From Oceanospirillaceae bacterium (GTDB lineage Bacteria; Pseudomonadota; Gammaproteobacteria; Pseudomonadales; Litoribrevibacteraceae): a stretch of DNA of 64,000 nucleotides. Below are positions 35,184 to 46,883 of the stretch, in pieces (position 1 is the first letter of the stretch; each line of letters opens with the position of its first letter). The stretch covers positions 1 through 64,000 of the forward strand of contig JADFAD010000001.1 of the NCBI GenBank assembly GCA_015665455.1, in the 5' to 3' direction. A program made the position numbers and the translations under genes. The notes beneath the pieces are model-generated. The model had not been told where the DNA came from. It searched no databases and saw only the letters and a program-made list of their open reading frames with translations.

Positions 35184-36323
35184 ATGAATACCCCGTCTTC
35201 CGCAGAACTAATAACTACCGATAAGTCATCTTCAAACAAAGTAAACCTATTGGGATTGTCTCTCGATAAAATGATCACTTTTTTTGAAAGTATTGGTGAA
35301 AAGAAATTTCGAGCCGTTCAGGTAATGAAGTGGATACATCAGTATGGCATTGATAACTTCGATGACATGACTAATGTTGGAAAAGCTCTTCGAGCCAAGC
35401 TTGGAAAGGTTTCCGAGATCCGCCCCCCTGAAGTTGTTTTTCATGAGGCTTCAGATGATGGCACTAAGAAATGGATTATCCGCATCGAAGGTGGAAGTTG
35501 TGTTGAGACCGTATTGATTCCTGCAAAGGGCAGAAATACGCTTTGTGTGTCTTCACAGGTTGGTTGTTCATTGGATTGTAGTTTTTGTTCGACAGGTAAA
35601 CAGGGGTTTCAACGAAATCTTACTGCTGCTGAAGTCATAGGGCAGTTGTGGATTGCTTGTAAGTCTTTTGGAGATCGAGATCCTTCTAACCCAAGACCCG
35701 TTTCCAATGTGGTCATGATGGGAATGGGCGAGCCACTGCTTAATTTTGAAAATGTAGTGGATGCCATGACGTTGATGATGGAAGACAATGCATATGGATT
35801 GTCTAAACGTCGAGTTACGCTAAGTACTTCGGGTGTGGTTCCTGCATTAAGAGAGTTAGGCGACCGTACCGATGTATCGTTAGCTATTTCATTGCACGCT
35901 CCGAACGATGAGCTGAGAAATGAACTGGTTCCTATTAATAAGAAATACCCGATTTCTGTATTGTTAGATACTTGTCAGGAATACTTAGATAAGTGCGACG
36001 ATAAACGTGGTATTACTGTTGAATACACCATGATGGACGGTGTGAATGACAAACCTGAACATGCTAAACAGCTTGCTAAAGTGTTACGTCGCATTTCTTG
36101 TAAGATTAATTTGATTCCTTTTAACCCGTTCCCTAATTCTGGATATCGTCGCTCAAAGCCTGAAGCAGTGAGTTACTTTCATGAGTACTTAAATTCTGTT
36201 GGCCTGATTACAACGGTTCGATCTACGCGTGGTGATGATATTGATGCGGCTTGTGGTCAATTAGTTGGGCAAGTTGAAGACCGAACACGCAGAAGTGCCA
36301 AATATAAGAACGCTGCTCAATAA
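35184..36323 (+). CDS. rlmN: Dual-specificity 23S rRNA/tRNA adenine-C2 methyltransferase RlmN
   Basis: A 379-residue radical-SAM enzyme that methylates A2503 of 23S rRNA and A37 of some tRNAs. The [4Fe-4S] motif is CSLDCSFC (CxxxCxxC). Other segments: [25 protein letters not shown], and the C-terminal catalytic Cys in DIDAACGQL. It is the first gene of the rlmN-pilW-rodZ-ispG-hisS block and depends on Fe-S supply. Confidence 0.97.
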   Translation: MNTPSSAELITTDKSSSNKVNLLGLSLDKMITFFESIGEKKFRAVQVMKWIHQYGIDNFDDMTNVGKALRAKLGKVSEIRPPEVVFHEASDDGTKKWIIRIEGGSCVETVLIPAKGRNTLCVSSQVGCSLDCSFCSTGKQGFQRNLTAAEVIGQLWIACKSFGDRDPSNPRPVSNVVMMGMGEPLLNFENVVDAMTLMMEDNAYGLSKRRVTLSTSGVVPALRELGDRTDVSLAISLHAPNDELRNELVPINKKYPISVLLDTCQEYLDKCDDKRGITVEYTMMDGVNDKPEHAKQLAKVLRRISCKINLIPFNPFPNSGYRRSKPEAVSYFHEYLNSVGLITTVRSTRGDDIDAACGQLVGQVEDRTRRSAKYKNAAQ

Positions 36324-36440
36324 TTTGATTGTAAAGAATTTATTGATAAATCATGTTAGTTTCTTTTGGGACTAGAAAGTATGCTCGTGATGCATATACA
36401 CTGTGACTGTTATCTGAAACTCGTTAATTAAGGATGTAGA

Positions 36441-37292
36441 ATGTATCAGGTTTTAAAATCTAAATTAAAGAAACGAGTTACGTCCAAGTTTGCCATCATG
36501 AGTGTCATTATTTCTTTGGCATCGGGTTGTACTGTTATTGAAACGTATACTCGTTTTTCTGACACAAAAGACCCTGAGAAATCCGCTGAATATCATGTTA
36601 AAGCTGCTTTTTTGCACTTGCAGCGCGGACATACGGAACCAGCAAAACAGAAATTGAATAAAGTCCTTGAAACAAACCCGAATAACCCTGCAGCGCTTGC
36701 TGGAATGGCGTTATCTTTAGAGCGTGAGGGCGAACCTGAAGAGGCGGAATCATTTTATCGACGATCTCTAAAGGCTGACTCAAATTATACTCGGGGAAGA
36801 GAACTTTACGGTGCTTTTTTGTTCTCCAACGGTCGATATCAGGATGCGTTTGATGAATTCGAGTTTGTAACCAAAGATAAGCTTTATGAGAATTTAGCAG
36901 CAGCTAATTTGAATTTAGGTTTATGTGCTGTCCGTCTGGGTAAAAAAGATCAGGCCAGGCAAGCTTTTGAGAAGTCTATCCGAATCAACTCAAATCAATC
37001 AAAATCTTACATTCAGTTGGCTCGATTGAGCTATGAAGAAAATGATTATCGCTTTGCATCACGATATTTTCGGTCTTACGAGAAACACTTAGGCTCGGTT
37101 CAAAATTATACGCCTCGCGCTTTGATGTTAGGATATAACATCGAAACGGGAGCAAAGCGTGCAAATAATGCTAAACGCTATATTTCCCTTCTTTCTCAGC
37201 TTTATCCAAATTCGGCTGAGTATGCGAAGTTTAAGAAGACAAGGTCAATGAATAACAAAGCAATCAATACCATTGAAGGTAAGGACAGCTAA
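36441..37292 (+). CDS. pilW: Type IV pilus biogenesis lipoprotein PilW/PilF (TPR)
   Basis: A 283-residue lipoprotein with lipobox LASGC (Cys30) followed by tetratricopeptide repeats (about 50-215: AAFLHLQRGHTEPAKQKLNK, NNPAALAGMALSLEREGEPE). PilW/PilF is the outer-membrane pilotin that helps the PilQ secretin assemble. The place between rlmN and rodZ is conserved. The gap to rodZ is 2 bp. TAAGGA precedes the ATG. Confidence 0.92.
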   Translation: MYQVLKSKLKKRVTSKFAIMSVIISLASGCTVIETYTRFSDTKDPEKSAEYHVKAAFLHLQRGHTEPAKQKLNKVLETNPNNPAALAGMALSLEREGEPEEAESFYRRSLKADSNYTRGRELYGAFLFSNGRYQDAFDEFEFVTKDKLYENLAAANLNLGLCAVRLGKKDQARQAFEKSIRINSNQSKSYIQLARLSYEENDYRFASRYFRSYEKHLGSVQNYTPRALMLGYNIETGAKRANNAKRYISLLSQLYPNSAEYAKFKKTRSMNNKAINTIEGKDS

Positions 37293-37294
37293 TT

Positions 37295-38287
37295 ATGACG
37301 GATGATCAGTCAGCGGAAGTGACATCAAAGAAGACACTGTCTGTTGGTAAAATATTGGCTTCTGCTAGAACGGAACAAGGCATGAGCACAGACATGGTAG
37401 CAGCAAGACTGTGTCTAACAGAAAGTTATATCAAATCGCTTGAAGAAGATCGTTATGAGAACCTGCCGGGTGATACTTTTATTCGTGGTTATTTAAGAAA
37501 TTACGCGGATATGGTAGGCCTTAATGACGAGGAAGTGGTTAGGTTATACCTTGAGCAGAAAAGTATTAATGAGGGCTTAGACGCCGAGCGAAATAAAGCT
37601 GCCAACAAAGGGATAAGATCATCAACGAATCCTTTTGTTTTAGGGGGCTTGTTAGTGGTAGTGATCGCTGTTGCGGCGTTTGCTGTTTTTAGCCAGGATC
37701 AGGGCACACACCAGTCTTCGGAAGATTTAAATCAAGTCGATGTTTCATCCAATACGATTGAATCAGATGATGATTCCGCACCAGAATTATTAGTCTCTGA
37801 AGGGACCGAGTCTGAAGGGTTAGGCTCTGAAATAACCACAGAAGTGTCTAATGAATCGACGGATGCAGTGGTAGGCTTGTTTTCACAGGATGCTGTACTG
37901 AGTGAAGATACACTTGTTGGCTCTGAAGCTGCAGTGGTTACTTTAACGGAATCGGAGCTTGATGCCGAAACGGTTGATGCTCAAGTTGAAGTAGTGTCTG
38001 AAACTGTGCTTTCAATACCTGAGAATAACCCTATTGCCAGTTTGTCGAAGGATACGTTGAATTTTTCCTTTAACGGTGACTGTTGGTATCAGGTCATTGA
38101 TGCGACAGGCTCTAAGTTGGCTGAACGCTCTAAGTTAGCGGGTGATAAATCTGAAATTGAAGGAGTTCCTCCATTTACAGTTACCATTGGAGATACCACG
38201 GTCGTTGAGCTTACGCATAACGGAGATGTGGTTGATTTATCACCGTATTATCAACGGAAAACGGCTCGTTTTAAATTGGGTGATTGA
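37295..38287 (+). CDS. rodZ: Cell-shape protein RodZ
   Basis: A 330-residue protein: cytoplasmic Cro/C1-type HTH (about 12-85, VGKILASARTEQGMSTDMVA), membrane helix (about 111-130), a Ser/Glu/Asp-rich periplasmic linker, and a C-terminal DUF4115 domain (about 245-328, FSFNGDCWYQVIDATG). RodZ links MreB filaments to wall synthesis. It follows pilW with 2 bp and precedes ispG by 45 bp. Confidence 0.95.
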   Translation: MTDDQSAEVTSKKTLSVGKILASARTEQGMSTDMVAARLCLTESYIKSLEEDRYENLPGDTFIRGYLRNYADMVGLNDEEVVRLYLEQKSINEGLDAERNKAANKGIRSSTNPFVLGGLLVVVIAVAAFAVFSQDQGTHQSSEDLNQVDVSSNTIESDDDSAPELLVSEGTESEGLGSEITTEVSNESTDAVVGLFSQDAVLSEDTLVGSEAAVVTLTESELDAETVDAQVEVVSETVLSIPENNPIASLSKDTLNFSFNGDCWYQVIDATGSKLAERSKLAGDKSEIEGVPPFTVTIGDTTVVELTHNGDVVDLSPYYQRKTARFKLGD

Positions 38288-38332
38288 TTTACCCTCTTTT
38301 GTATTAATTGTTTAAATATAAAGTCATGACCA

Positions 38333-39451
38333 ATGAATAAAAATATAGAATCCCCGATTAAACGTAGAAAATCTCGCCAAGTAATGGTCGGTAATGTTCC
38401 TGTTGGAGGGGGTGCTCCCATTGCTGTTCAAAGCATGACTAACACAGAAACTACTGATGTTGCTGCGACAGTTGCTCAGATACGTGGGCTTGAAGATGCA
38501 GGCGCAGATATTGTTCGTGTTTCAGTTCCTTCAATGGAGGCTGCAGATGCATTTGCTGAGATCCGTCGTCAGGTAAATGTTCCTCTCGTTTCTGACATTC
38601 ATTTTGATTACAAGATTGCTTTGAAGGTTATGGAGCTAGGCGTTGATTGTCTGCGAATTAATCCGGGCAATATTGGTCGTGCTGATCGAGTTCGACAAGT
38701 CGTAGATTGTGCCAAAGATAAGAATATTCCTATCCGTATTGGCGTTAATGCGGGATCTTTAGAGAAAGACCTTCAACAAAAGTACGGTGAGCCGACGCCT
38801 GACGCATTAGTTGAATCAGCATTTCGGCACATTGATATGCTGGATAAACTCGACTTTCAAAACTTTAAAGTCAGTTTGAAAGCTTCTGATGTATTCATGA
38901 CGGTTGATGCGTATCGCAAAATTGCAAATCAAATTGAACAACCTTTGCATTTAGGGATCACAGAAGCAGGTGGTTTAAGAGGTGGCACGGTTAAATCATC
39001 TGTGGGCCTAGGCTTACTTTTGATGGATGGCATAGGTGATACGATTCGAGTGTCTCTTGCTGCTGACCCAGTGAACGAAATCAAAGTGGGTTATGACATC
39101 CTCAAGTCTTTGAAGCTTAGAACCAGAGGTATTAATTTCATTGCATGCCCGAGCTGTTCACGTCAGACATTTAATGTCATTAATACAATGAACGAGTTAG
39201 AAACTCGACTTGAAGACATTATTGTTCCTATGGATGTGGCTGTCATCGGTTGCATCGTCAACGGGCCGGGAGAAGCTAAAGAGGTGGATGTTGGTCTGGC
39301 GGGTGGTGCAACTGCCAATCGAGTTTATATTGACGGTAAACCGCATGAACGTTTGCAGAATGAGACCTTGGTTGATGACTTAGAGCGAATGATTCGCGAT
39401 AGAGCAGAGTTAAAACAAAAAGAGATTGATGGTCTTATCGTTAAATCGTAA
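38333..39451 (+). CDS. ispG: 4-hydroxy-3-methylbut-2-enyl diphosphate synthase IspG
   Basis: A 372-residue [4Fe-4S] enzyme of the MEP isoprenoid pathway that converts MEcPP to HMBPP. Start segment [20 protein letters not shown]; cluster ligands in CPSCSRQ and the later [10 protein letters not shown]. Length matches E. coli IspG (372). Confidence 0.97.
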   Translation: MNKNIESPIKRRKSRQVMVGNVPVGGGAPIAVQSMTNTETTDVAATVAQIRGLEDAGADIVRVSVPSMEAADAFAEIRRQVNVPLVSDIHFDYKIALKVMELGVDCLRINPGNIGRADRVRQVVDCAKDKNIPIRIGVNAGSLEKDLQQKYGEPTPDALVESAFRHIDMLDKLDFQNFKVSLKASDVFMTVDAYRKIANQIEQPLHLGITEAGGLRGGTVKSSVGLGLLLMDGIGDTIRVSLAADPVNEIKVGYDILKSLKLRTRGINFIACPSCSRQTFNVINTMNELETRLEDIIVPMDVAVIGCIVNGPGEAKEVDVGLAGGATANRVYIDGKPHERLQNETLVDDLERMIRDRAELKQKEIDGLIVKS

Positions 39452-39540
39452 GAACACCTTCTTGTTTGATATTGGTTTAGTTTTTTAGACATTATGTTCT
39501 GATGTTTGCTATTGAGCAAATGCAGTAGAGAGAGGTTATC

Positions 39541-40821
39541 TTGGCACGAATTAAAGCCATTCGAGGCATGAACGACATTTTGCCTGAACAAACAGCGGTT
39601 TGGCAGTATCTTGAAGGCACTGTTAAATCTGTTTTAGATTCTTACGGTTATCAACAAATAAGAATGCCGATTGTTGAACAAACGGATCTATTCAAACGAA
39701 CGATTGGTGAAGTCACTGATATCGTTGAAAAAGAGATGTACACCTTTGAAGATCGCAATGGGGAAAGTTTAACCTTACGGCCTGAAGGTACAGCAGGTTG
39801 TGTTCGTGCTGCAGAAGAACATGGTCTGTTATATAACCAGACCCAGCGGTTATGGTACACGGGGCCAATGTTCCGTTATGAAAGGCCCCAAAAAGGGCGT
39901 TATCGCCAATTCCACCAAATTGGTGTAGAAACCTTTGGTATGACAGGCCCAGACATTGATGCTGAACTTATTCTTTTAAGTGCTCGACTGTGGAAGCAAT
40001 TAGGGATTTTAGATTCTGTTGAATTACAAATTAATACCCTTGCGTCAAATGAAGCAAGAGCCGATTACAAGTCTGCACTTGTAGATTACTTGAAAACGCA
40101 TATAGATAGTCTGGACGAAGAGAGTAAGCGTCGTTTAGAGACTAATCCTCTGCGAGTATTGGACAGTAAAGATGCTGGCACTCAATCGGTTTTGAGTGAT
40201 GCTCCTAGCTTAATGGATCATATTGACGATGAATCTAAGCAGCATTTTGATGAGTTATTGGCACGACTGGATTCAGCTGGTATCAGTTATGTTGTAAATC
40301 CTAAACTTGTTCGTGGCTTAGATTATTACTGTAAGACAGTTTTTGAATGGGTGACATCCTCTTTAGGTGCCCAAGGTACGGTGTGTGCGGGTGGTCGTTA
40401 CGATGGCTTAGTTGAACAACTGGGTGGTCGATCAACACCGGCGGTTGGTTTTGCTATGGGTGTAGAGCGATTGGTTCTATTGCTCGAAACATTGGATGCC
40501 ATTCCTAAGCAGGTAAGCCAGACTGTAGATGTTTATGTTACAAGTATGGGTGAGGCAGGAAATCAAGCTGCGATGGGTTTAGCAGAACAACTACGTAATG
40601 ATTCTGGCTCCTTGAGAGTTCAGTTGCATTGCGGTGGAGGAAGCTTCAAGAGTCAAATGAAGAAAGCAGACAAGAGTGGTGCTCAATTCGTCATTATTTT
40701 GGGTGATCAGGAAGTTGAGACCAAAACTGCTGCAGTGAAAGATTTGACGGAAGGTGATCAGGAATCTGTTCCTTTCTCTGAGTTAGCAAATTATTTAGAC
40801 GGTAAGCTTACTGATAAGTAA
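39541..40821 (+). CDS. hisS: Histidyl-tRNA synthetase
   Basis: A 426-residue class II synthetase. It starts at TTG 39541 ([15 protein letters not shown]) with GAGAGAGG upstream. Class II motif 2 is in [17 protein letters not shown], the histidine motifs are [14 protein letters not shown] and GGRYDGL, and motif 3 is in [14 protein letters not shown]-terminal anticodon-binding domain follows. Length is close to E. coli HisS (424). Confidence 0.97.
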   Translation: MARIKAIRGMNDILPEQTAVWQYLEGTVKSVLDSYGYQQIRMPIVEQTDLFKRTIGEVTDIVEKEMYTFEDRNGESLTLRPEGTAGCVRAAEEHGLLYNQTQRLWYTGPMFRYERPQKGRYRQFHQIGVETFGMTGPDIDAELILLSARLWKQLGILDSVELQINTLASNEARADYKSALVDYLKTHIDSLDEESKRRLETNPLRVLDSKDAGTQSVLSDAPSLMDHIDDESKQHFDELLARLDSAGISYVVNPKLVRGLDYYCKTVFEWVTSSLGAQGTVCAGGRYDGLVEQLGGRSTPAVGFAMGVERLVLLLETLDAIPKQVSQTVDVYVTSMGEAGNQAAMGLAEQLRNDSGSLRVQLHCGGGSFKSQMKKADKSGAQFVIILGDQEVETKTAAVKDLTEGDQESVPFSELANYLDGKLTDK

Positions 40822-40870
40822 GCTGTATTGTTTTACAGATAGTATTGGAAAGAATAATAGGAGAGGGATA

Positions 40871-41545
40871 GTGGATTACGAAGAATTTGAACACAGCACT
40901 GAAGAGAAAGTTAAGCTTTGGTGGGATGAGAACGGTAAAAGCTTAATTGGTGCTGTTGTTGTGGGTATCGCTGCTGTTTTTGGTTGGGATCAATTTCAAA
41001 AGAATGATCAAGCGCAATCAGAAGCAGTTTCTTCTCAGTTTCAAAACCTGTTGGAAGAGCAATTAGCGTTATCTGATGATGCAAGTGAAGATGAACGCAG
41101 TAAGGTGTTTGAATTAGCGAGCACTCTACGCACAGAGCATGCTAGTTCTTCGTATGCGGTTTACGCTGATTTGATGATGGCTAAGATGGCAGTAGATTCA
41201 AAGGATTTTCCTTTGGCTGAAACGCACCTTAAGCAAGCAAATGAAGCGGCTGAAACTCCTGAATTGAAGGCGTTGAGTAACTTACGTTTAGCTCAAGCAT
41301 TGTATGCTCAGAATAAAGATGATGACGCATTAGTCTTATTGCCTGAAGATATGACAGGCGCTTTTGGTGCTCGAGGCCTTGAATTGCGAGCTGATATCTT
41401 ATTAGCAAAGGGAAATAAGGCTGAGGCACGTTCAACTTATGAGTTGGCTATTGCTCAGGCTGGTTTGTCGGGTTTACCAATCGATGTATTGGAACTTAAG
41501 CGCAATGATTTAAATGAAGTTGTAACGGCTGAGACGATCAACTAA
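40871..41545 (+). CDS. yfgM: YfgM-like ancillary envelope protein
   Basis: A 224-residue inner-membrane protein with one N-terminal helix (about 21-41, SLIGAVVVGIAAVFGWDQF) and a periplasmic TPR-like domain. E. coli YfgM joins PpiD and the Sec translocon. GTG start at 40871 with GAGAGG upstream. Its stop overlaps the bamB start (TAATG, 41543-41547). Confidence 0.92.
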   Translation: MDYEEFEHSTEEKVKLWWDENGKSLIGAVVVGIAAVFGWDQFQKNDQAQSEAVSSQFQNLLEEQLALSDDASEDERSKVFELASTLRTEHASSSYAVYADLMMAKMAVDSKDFPLAETHLKQANEAAETPELKALSNLRLAQALYAQNKDDDALVLLPEDMTGAFGARGLELRADILLAKGNKAEARSTYELAIAQAGLSGLPIDVLELKRNDLNEVVTAETIN

Positions 41546-42702
41546 TGATGTCATTTTTTAAACGTTCTATCGCACTTGCTCTTTTAGCAAGTGTTGTCGG
41601 ATGCAGTTCCACAGAAGAAAACGAAGCTGCTCAGCCTGCTGAGTTGGTCGACTTTACATCGGTCGCTGAAGCGGATGTTATTTGGGATCGATGGGCTGGT
41701 GATGGCACTGATGGGAAGTGGTTACAATTAAAGCCTGCTGTCGATGGTGATTCTATTTTCGTATGTGATAGCGATGGTGATTGCTATAGCTACCAACGTC
41801 ATACGGGTGAAAGTCAGTGGCATACGGATGTTGATTTAAGAGTCTCAGGTGGTGTGGGTGCTGGTGAGGGTGTCGTTGCATTTGGTACGTTGGACGGCCA
41901 ACTGGTTGTACTAAATGGTGCAGATGGTACTGAATTATTTAGAAAGCAACTCACTAGTGAAATACTTTCAAGCCCTTCAATTAATGGCGACTTGATTGTA
42001 GCGCAGTCTCAAAACGGTCATGTATTTGCTTTTAATCTAAAAACTCAAGAACAACAATGGCATTACGATGCCAGTTTGCCTCTGTTAAGTTTACGTGGCA
42101 CGGCAGACCCTGTTGTTACTGAGAAAGTTACGTACGTTGCATTTGCAAATGGCAAAGTGGTTGCTTTGAGTAATGATACAGGCTCAACACTTTGGGAGAA
42201 GCGTGTTTCTATCCCAAGTGGTAAATCCGATCTAGAGAAGCTGTCAGACGTTGATGGAACACCTTTTGTGACCTTCGACACTCTGTACGCCATTGGGTTT
42301 AATGGCTTTATCCGAGCTGTTGATTTGTTTTCGGGGCGTACTCGTTGGCAGAAAGAATTCTCATCTTATGTAGGGCCTGGGTTTGGTTTTGGTCAAGTCT
42401 ATGTCGCTTTGGATGATGGGCAGCTTGTTGCTCTTGATGATCGCTCAAGTTCTGTGAACTGGAAGCAAGAAGACATGCTAAACCGCCGTCTTACTCGCCC
42501 AGTAGCATTTGGTAATTATGTTGTTGTTGGTGACTTTGAGGGATATTTGCATTTCGTATCTCAACTTTCAGGTACGTTTGCTGATCGTATTAGAATTGAT
42601 AGTCATGGTCTTATTTCAGACCCAATTGTCGTAGATGATATTTTGTACATCTACTCCAGTGATGGAACGCTGGCTGCAGTAAAAATTCAAGAAGATTCCT
42701 AA
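41545..42702 (+). CDS. bamB: Outer-membrane assembly lipoprotein BamB
   Basis: A 385-residue lipoprotein with lipobox SVVGC (Cys20) and a beta-propeller of PQQ/WD-like repeats (AFGTLDGQLVVLNGADG, VSGGVGAGEGVVAFG, AFANGKVVALS). BamB supports BamA in outer-membrane protein folding. It is translationally coupled to yfgM and 9 bp from der. Confidence 0.96.
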   Translation: MMSFFKRSIALALLASVVGCSSTEENEAAQPAELVDFTSVAEADVIWDRWAGDGTDGKWLQLKPAVDGDSIFVCDSDGDCYSYQRHTGESQWHTDVDLRVSGGVGAGEGVVAFGTLDGQLVVLNGADGTELFRKQLTSEILSSPSINGDLIVAQSQNGHVFAFNLKTQEQQWHYDASLPLLSLRGTADPVVTEKVTYVAFANGKVVALSNDTGSTLWEKRVSIPSGKSDLEKLSDVDGTPFVTFDTLYAIGFNGFIRAVDLFSGRTRWQKEFSSYVGPGFGFGQVYVALDDGQLVALDDRSSSVNWKQEDMLNRRLTRPVAFGNYVVVGDFEGYLHFVSQLSGTFADRIRIDSHGLISDPIVVDDILYIYSSDGTLAAVKIQEDS

Positions 42703-42711
42703 CCGGAGAAG

Positions 42712-44169
42712 ATGATGGATCCAGTGATAGCCTTAGTTGGCCGTCCCAACGTTGGTAAGTCAACGTTATTTAATCGCTTAACAAAAAGTCGTGATGCACT
42801 TGTTGCTGACTTTGCTGGGCTAACTCGTGATAGAAAGTACGGCCACGGTCGACTGGATGATCGTCGCTTCATGGTGATTGATACCGGCGGTATAGCCGGA
42901 GATGAGAAGGGTGTAGATCAGGAAATGGCTCGTCAATCGATGCTTGCGATTGAAGAGGCTGATATTGTTTTGTTCCTTGTTGACGGTAAAGCAGGCTTAA
43001 CCGTTGGTGATGAAGAAATTGTTGAACACCTACGAAGCTCTGATAAAAAAGCTTGGTTGGTGGTAAATAAAACAGACGGTATTGACCCTGATGTTGCTGT
43101 TTCTGATTTTTATGGTTTAGGATTAACAGCGGAGCCTTATCCTATCGCTGCATCTCAGAACCGTGGGACTCGCTCTTTGATGGAGGAAGTTTTTGAGTAC
43201 TGGGATGGTTACTGTCAGTCTTTGGTCGATGATGGGGTAATCACTGCAGATGAATTAGCCGGGAATAATAGTGCTGATACTCGAGGCATCAAGATAGGTG
43301 TTGTTGGCCGCCCTAACGTAGGTAAGTCTACGTTGGTGAATCGTATGCTGGGTGAGGATCGTGTCGTGGTATACGATATGCCTGGTACTACTCGAGATTC
43401 GGTTTATATTCCTTATGAGCGTTATGGGAAGGAATATACGCTGATTGATACGGCCGGTATCCGCCGACGTAAGCATGTGAAAGAAGTTGTGGAGAAATTC
43501 TCGATTATTAAAACCATGCAGGCCATTGAAGATTCAAATGTGGTGGTTTTAGTTATCGATGCGCAGCAAGGTTTGGTAGAGCAAGACTTGCATTTGCTAG
43601 GGTATGTGATCGAAGCTGGTCGTGCGTTCACGATTGCTATCAATAAGTGGGATGGCTTGGATGAAGAGAAAAAGACGCATATCAAAAGCGAAATAGAACG
43701 TCGTTTGGTCTTTACTGATTATGCGGATATTCATTTTATTTCGGCGCTTCATGGCAGTAATGTTGGTAACTTATACGGTTCAATTGAAGCGGCATATGCT
43801 GCAGCAATGGGTAAGTGGTCGACGAACTTCCTTACTCAGATTCTTGAAGATGCAGTTAAATCGCATACTCCGCCCGTTGTTCGTAATCATCGGATTAAGT
43901 TACGTTATGCACATTTAGGTGGCTCGAATCCGCCACGAATTATTGTTCATGGTAATCAGACTGATTCTCTGCCAAACTCATATAAACGTTATTTGGAAAA
44001 TACATTCCGTAAGGTTTTGAATATTGTAGGTACGCCTATGAGATTCGAATTTAAAACGGGCGATAATCCATTTGCAAATAAACGTGATACGAGAACACCT
44101 AGACAAAGACGTTCGGATAAAGATGAAGTAGCGTTAAGACTTCAGAAGAAAAGACTTAAAAAGAAGTAA
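42712..44169 (+). CDS. der: Ribosome assembly GTPase Der (EngA)
   Basis: A 485-residue protein with two tandem GTPase domains, each starting [12 protein letters not shown]- or [12 protein letters not shown]-like, with DTGG and DTAG switch-II motifs and NKTD and NKWD specificity motifs, and a C-terminal KH-like domain. It acts in 50S subunit maturation. The extreme C-terminus is very basic. It ends the rlmN-to-der block. Confidence 0.97.
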   Translation: MMDPVIALVGRPNVGKSTLFNRLTKSRDALVADFAGLTRDRKYGHGRLDDRRFMVIDTGGIAGDEKGVDQEMARQSMLAIEEADIVLFLVDGKAGLTVGDEEIVEHLRSSDKKAWLVVNKTDGIDPDVAVSDFYGLGLTAEPYPIAASQNRGTRSLMEEVFEYWDGYCQSLVDDGVITADELAGNNSADTRGIKIGVVGRPNVGKSTLVNRMLGEDRVVVYDMPGTTRDSVYIPYERYGKEYTLIDTAGIRRRKHVKEVVEKFSIIKTMQAIEDSNVVVLVIDAQQGLVEQDLHLLGYVIEAGRAFTIAINKWDGLDEEKKTHIKSEIERRLVFTDYADIHFISALHGSNVGNLYGSIEAAYAAAMGKWSTNFLTQILEDAVKSHTPPVVRNHRIKLRYAHLGGSNPPRIIVHGNQTDSLPNSYKRYLENTFRKVLNIVGTPMRFEFKTGDNPFANKRDTRTPRQRRSDKDEVALRLQKKRLKKK

Positions 44170-44325
44170 ACTGACGTAATTTCACAAGACCAGTTATACT
44201 TATTCAAATAGTATGTGTGACTGGTTTACACTTTAGTATGGCATTAAAAAATAACTTAAAATAACTAAATGCCATTAAATTTGCACTGCCGGGGACAGAA
44301 TGAAGATTCTATTTGGGGGAATTTA

Positions 44326-45351
44326 ATGCAGCCTACCGTGTCCACTCAGGCACTTGCACCAGTATTTATAAGACTCGCACGTCAATATGATATTCCTATG
44401 GAGGAAATCTTCCGATGCGCGGGTCTAGATCCATATAAGGTCGCTCAACCAGACAGTTATATTACTCAGGATGATGTAATTAGCTTATTCAGTAGTATGC
44501 ATCGATTGTCAGGTGACCAAGCATTTGGTCTGCATGTCGGTGAGCACTTAAGTTATGAAGAATTAGATATCGTCGGTTCTTTGATAGCGACAAGTCAAAC
44601 TGGTCGTGATGCAATTGCTCGTTTTAATGAATATAGAAGTCTTTGGTTACCCTTCATTGATATAACCGTCATTGAGGAAAATAATGAGTTAGGCCGTATT
44701 CTATTCGAAACCGAAGAGTTAGACACTCGACGACATGTTTACTTTGCTGAAGGCATGTTTGCTGGTGTTTTAACTTTGGCAGAGTGGTTGATGGGGCGAC
44801 CGATTACCATAATTGAAGTTCGTTTTCGTCATGCTCAGCCTGAATACGTTGAAGAATACGCTAAGGTGTTTGATGCTCCTGTTCTCTTTAATCAGGATTG
44901 CGATGAGATTGTCATTGAATACGATCTTCTTGATGTCCCATTAGCAGGGCATTTTCCTGTTTATCATGACAACTTGATTGAAATGGCGAATTCTAAATTA
45001 CGCCAGATGCCGCATCATAATGTTTTGGTAAATAAGGTTGAGAAATTTCTGGATGATAATTTAGGCATTGCTCCTGCGAGTATGGAGGATGCGGCAAGTA
45101 AATTTAATATGAGCTCTAGGACGCTTCAGAGAAAGCTAAAGAAACAGGATACTTCTTTTGCTGTCTTGCGAGATAAAGTTCGACAAAGAAAAGCAATACG
45201 ATACATCCAAGAAGGTGAATTAGAGATGGATCAGATTGCTGACAAACTAGGCTTTGCTGAGACCTCTAGCTTCTACCATGCATTTAAACGATGGTTAGGG
45301 TGTTCTCCTGGCGAGTATAGAAAGTCTATTCATCCAACGCCGGCAGTTTAG
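44326..45351 (+). CDS. AraC-family transcriptional regulator
   Basis: A 341-residue regulator with an Arabinose_bd-type N-terminal domain (about 20-210) and a C-terminal AraC HTH (about 235-335; SSRTLQRKLKKQDTSF and IADKLGFAETSSFYHAFKRW). ATG 44326 is chosen because GGGGGA is 5 bases upstream; an in-frame ATG at 44269 would add 19 unlikely residues. Targets and ligand are unknown. It stands alone between der and the convergent xseA. Confidence 0.88.
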   Translation: MQPTVSTQALAPVFIRLARQYDIPMEEIFRCAGLDPYKVAQPDSYITQDDVISLFSSMHRLSGDQAFGLHVGEHLSYEELDIVGSLIATSQTGRDAIARFNEYRSLWLPFIDITVIEENNELGRILFETEELDTRRHVYFAEGMFAGVLTLAEWLMGRPITIIEVRFRHAQPEYVEEYAKVFDAPVLFNQDCDEIVIEYDLLDVPLAGHFPVYHDNLIEMANSKLRQMPHHNVLVNKVEKFLDDNLGIAPASMEDAASKFNMSSRTLQRKLKKQDTSFAVLRDKVRQRKAIRYIQEGELEMDQIADKLGFAETSSFYHAFKRWLGCSPGEYRKSIHPTPAV

Positions 45352-45381
45352 ATAATTGAAGGGCTGTAAGTGTATTGAACT

Positions 45382-46710
45382 CTAATTATTGATTTCAGTC
45401 ACTTCAGCCTTGACCGATCCTTTGTGTAGCCTCACTGAAATCTTATCTCCTTCTCTTATTTTTTTACTTTCTTGAATAACATTCCCCTTTGAATCAGAAG
45501 CAATGGCATAGCCTCGTTCGAGAGTGTTTAGGGGGCTGATTAATTGAAGCGATTTAATTGTTTGTTGAAAGCTGTTCTGTTTTTGTGTGATCAGCATAGA
45601 AATGGATTGATGCAGCTGCAGGTCTATTTGTTGTTTTTTTAACTGGTAATTACTGATGAGTTGCTTCGGATGGTGTTGATGCAATTTACTTTCAAGAAGG
45701 TCTTTTTCAGAGTTCAATCGCTCAAGCTTTTGGCGAATTACTTGGTTTAATCGTAAGGTTATTTCATCAAGCTTTTGTGCGTTCTGTTCAAGTTTATGTT
45801 TTGGGTTAATCAACTTTGCTTTTGACAGTGAAAGCTGTTGTGTTAGAGATTTGATGGTTTGATTAATGGCATAAATAATGCGCTTTTCTAGGTTTTGAAA
45901 GCGTGTTTGCCACTCAAATTGGTCTGGAGTTACAAGTTCTGCTGCTGCAGAGGGTGTAGGGGCTCTCATATCTGCAACAAAATCAGAAATGGTGAAATCA
46001 ATTTCATGCCCTACAGCAGAGACAATCGGTATTGGGCAATTGAATATCATTCTTGCTAGTTGTTCATCATTAAAAGCCCATAGGTCTTCGATAGAGCCAC
46101 CCCCACGACCAATGATTAAAACATCACACTTATTGTGTTCTATGGCCTTGTTGAGTGCTGCCATAATTTGAAGGGTAGCTCCATCGCCTTGAACAACGGT
46201 GGGATAAATGGTCACGTTTGCAAATGGAAAGCGTCTCTGTGTTACATGTAGGATATCTTGTATGGCTGCGCCCGTTGAAGACGTAATGACACCAATCTCA
46301 CTGGTAAATGGCGGTATTTTCTTTTTGGTTTCTTGATGGAATAGACCTTCGTATTCCAGTTTGGCTTTCAGTCGCTCGAAGGCAGCGAGCAAAGACCCTG
46401 AGCCATCGAGTTCTAAGCTGTTCGCAACAAGTTGAAAGTCCCCTCTAGCTTCATACAGTGTAACCCGAACTTTAATTTTAACTTTATCACCGTTTTTAGG
46501 GCGACGAATAATGCTCTGGTTCTGTCGACGGAACATTGCGCATTTAACTTGGGCTTTTTCGTCTTTGAGGGTGAAGTACCAATGGCCAGACGCTGCAGCT
46601 ACAAAGCCCGATATTTCCCCTGAAACTTCAACGGTTAGAAAGTGTGTTTCAAGTAGGTCTTTTACGTGCCGATTAAGCTCGGAAACGGAGAGAGTACGAT
46701 TAAAGAACAT
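45382..46710 (-). CDS. xseA: Exodeoxyribonuclease VII large subunit
   Basis: A 442-residue subunit of the single-strand exonuclease ExoVII. N-terminal OB-fold (about 5-100, [22 protein letters not shown]), catalytic core ([41 protein letters not shown]), a long coiled coil (about 270-380), and a C-terminal segment with LERGYAI. It is divergent from guaB. Confidence 0.96.
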   Translation of the reverse strand: MFFNRTLSVSELNRHVKDLLETHFLTVEVSGEISGFVAAASGHWYFTLKDEKAQVKCAMFRRQNQSIIRRPKNGDKVKIKVRVTLYEARGDFQLVANSLELDGSGSLLAAFERLKAKLEYEGLFHQETKKKIPPFTSEIGVITSSTGAAIQDILHVTQRRFPFANVTIYPTVVQGDGATLQIMAALNKAIEHNKCDVLIIGRGGGSIEDLWAFNDEQLARMIFNCPIPIVSAVGHEIDFTISDFVADMRAPTPSAAAELVTPDQFEWQTRFQNLEKRIIYAINQTIKSLTQQLSLSKAKLINPKHKLEQNAQKLDEITLRLNQVIRQKLERLNSEKDLLESKLHQHHPKQLISNYQLKKQQIDLQLHQSISMLITQKQNSFQQTIKSLQLISPLNTLERGYAIASDSKGNVIQESKKIREGDKISVRLHKGSVKAEVTEINN

Positions 46711-46817
46711 TGGGTATTGTGTGCGTAAATAACGTTCAGCCGAACAGAGCAGATGATTTTATCAGGTTTAGAATATCAATAGCATATGAATTTTATTCAC
46801 TGGTTCAATTTAACTTG

Positions 46818-46846
46818 TTTACCTATGCCTCTCTCGAAGCTATAAT
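46818..46846 (+). promoter_or_regulatory. Sigma-70 promoter of guaB
   Basis: TTTACC (46818-46823), 17-bp spacer, TATAAT (46841-46846), 38 bp before the chosen guaB ATG. No clear PurR or DnaA box was found nearby by eye. Confidence 0.65.
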
Positions 46847-46883
46847 GTGCGCGCATAATTCATTACTTCAGGAATACATGATT

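Noticed and set aside
44269-44325. Upstream start of the AraC-family gene
   Set aside because: There is no ribosome site there, whereas GGGGGA precedes ATG 44326 at proper spacing.
46710-46883. Upstream extension of guaB to 46710
   Set aside because: It would overlap the xseA start and the guaB promoter. The family N-terminus begins at ATG 46884.
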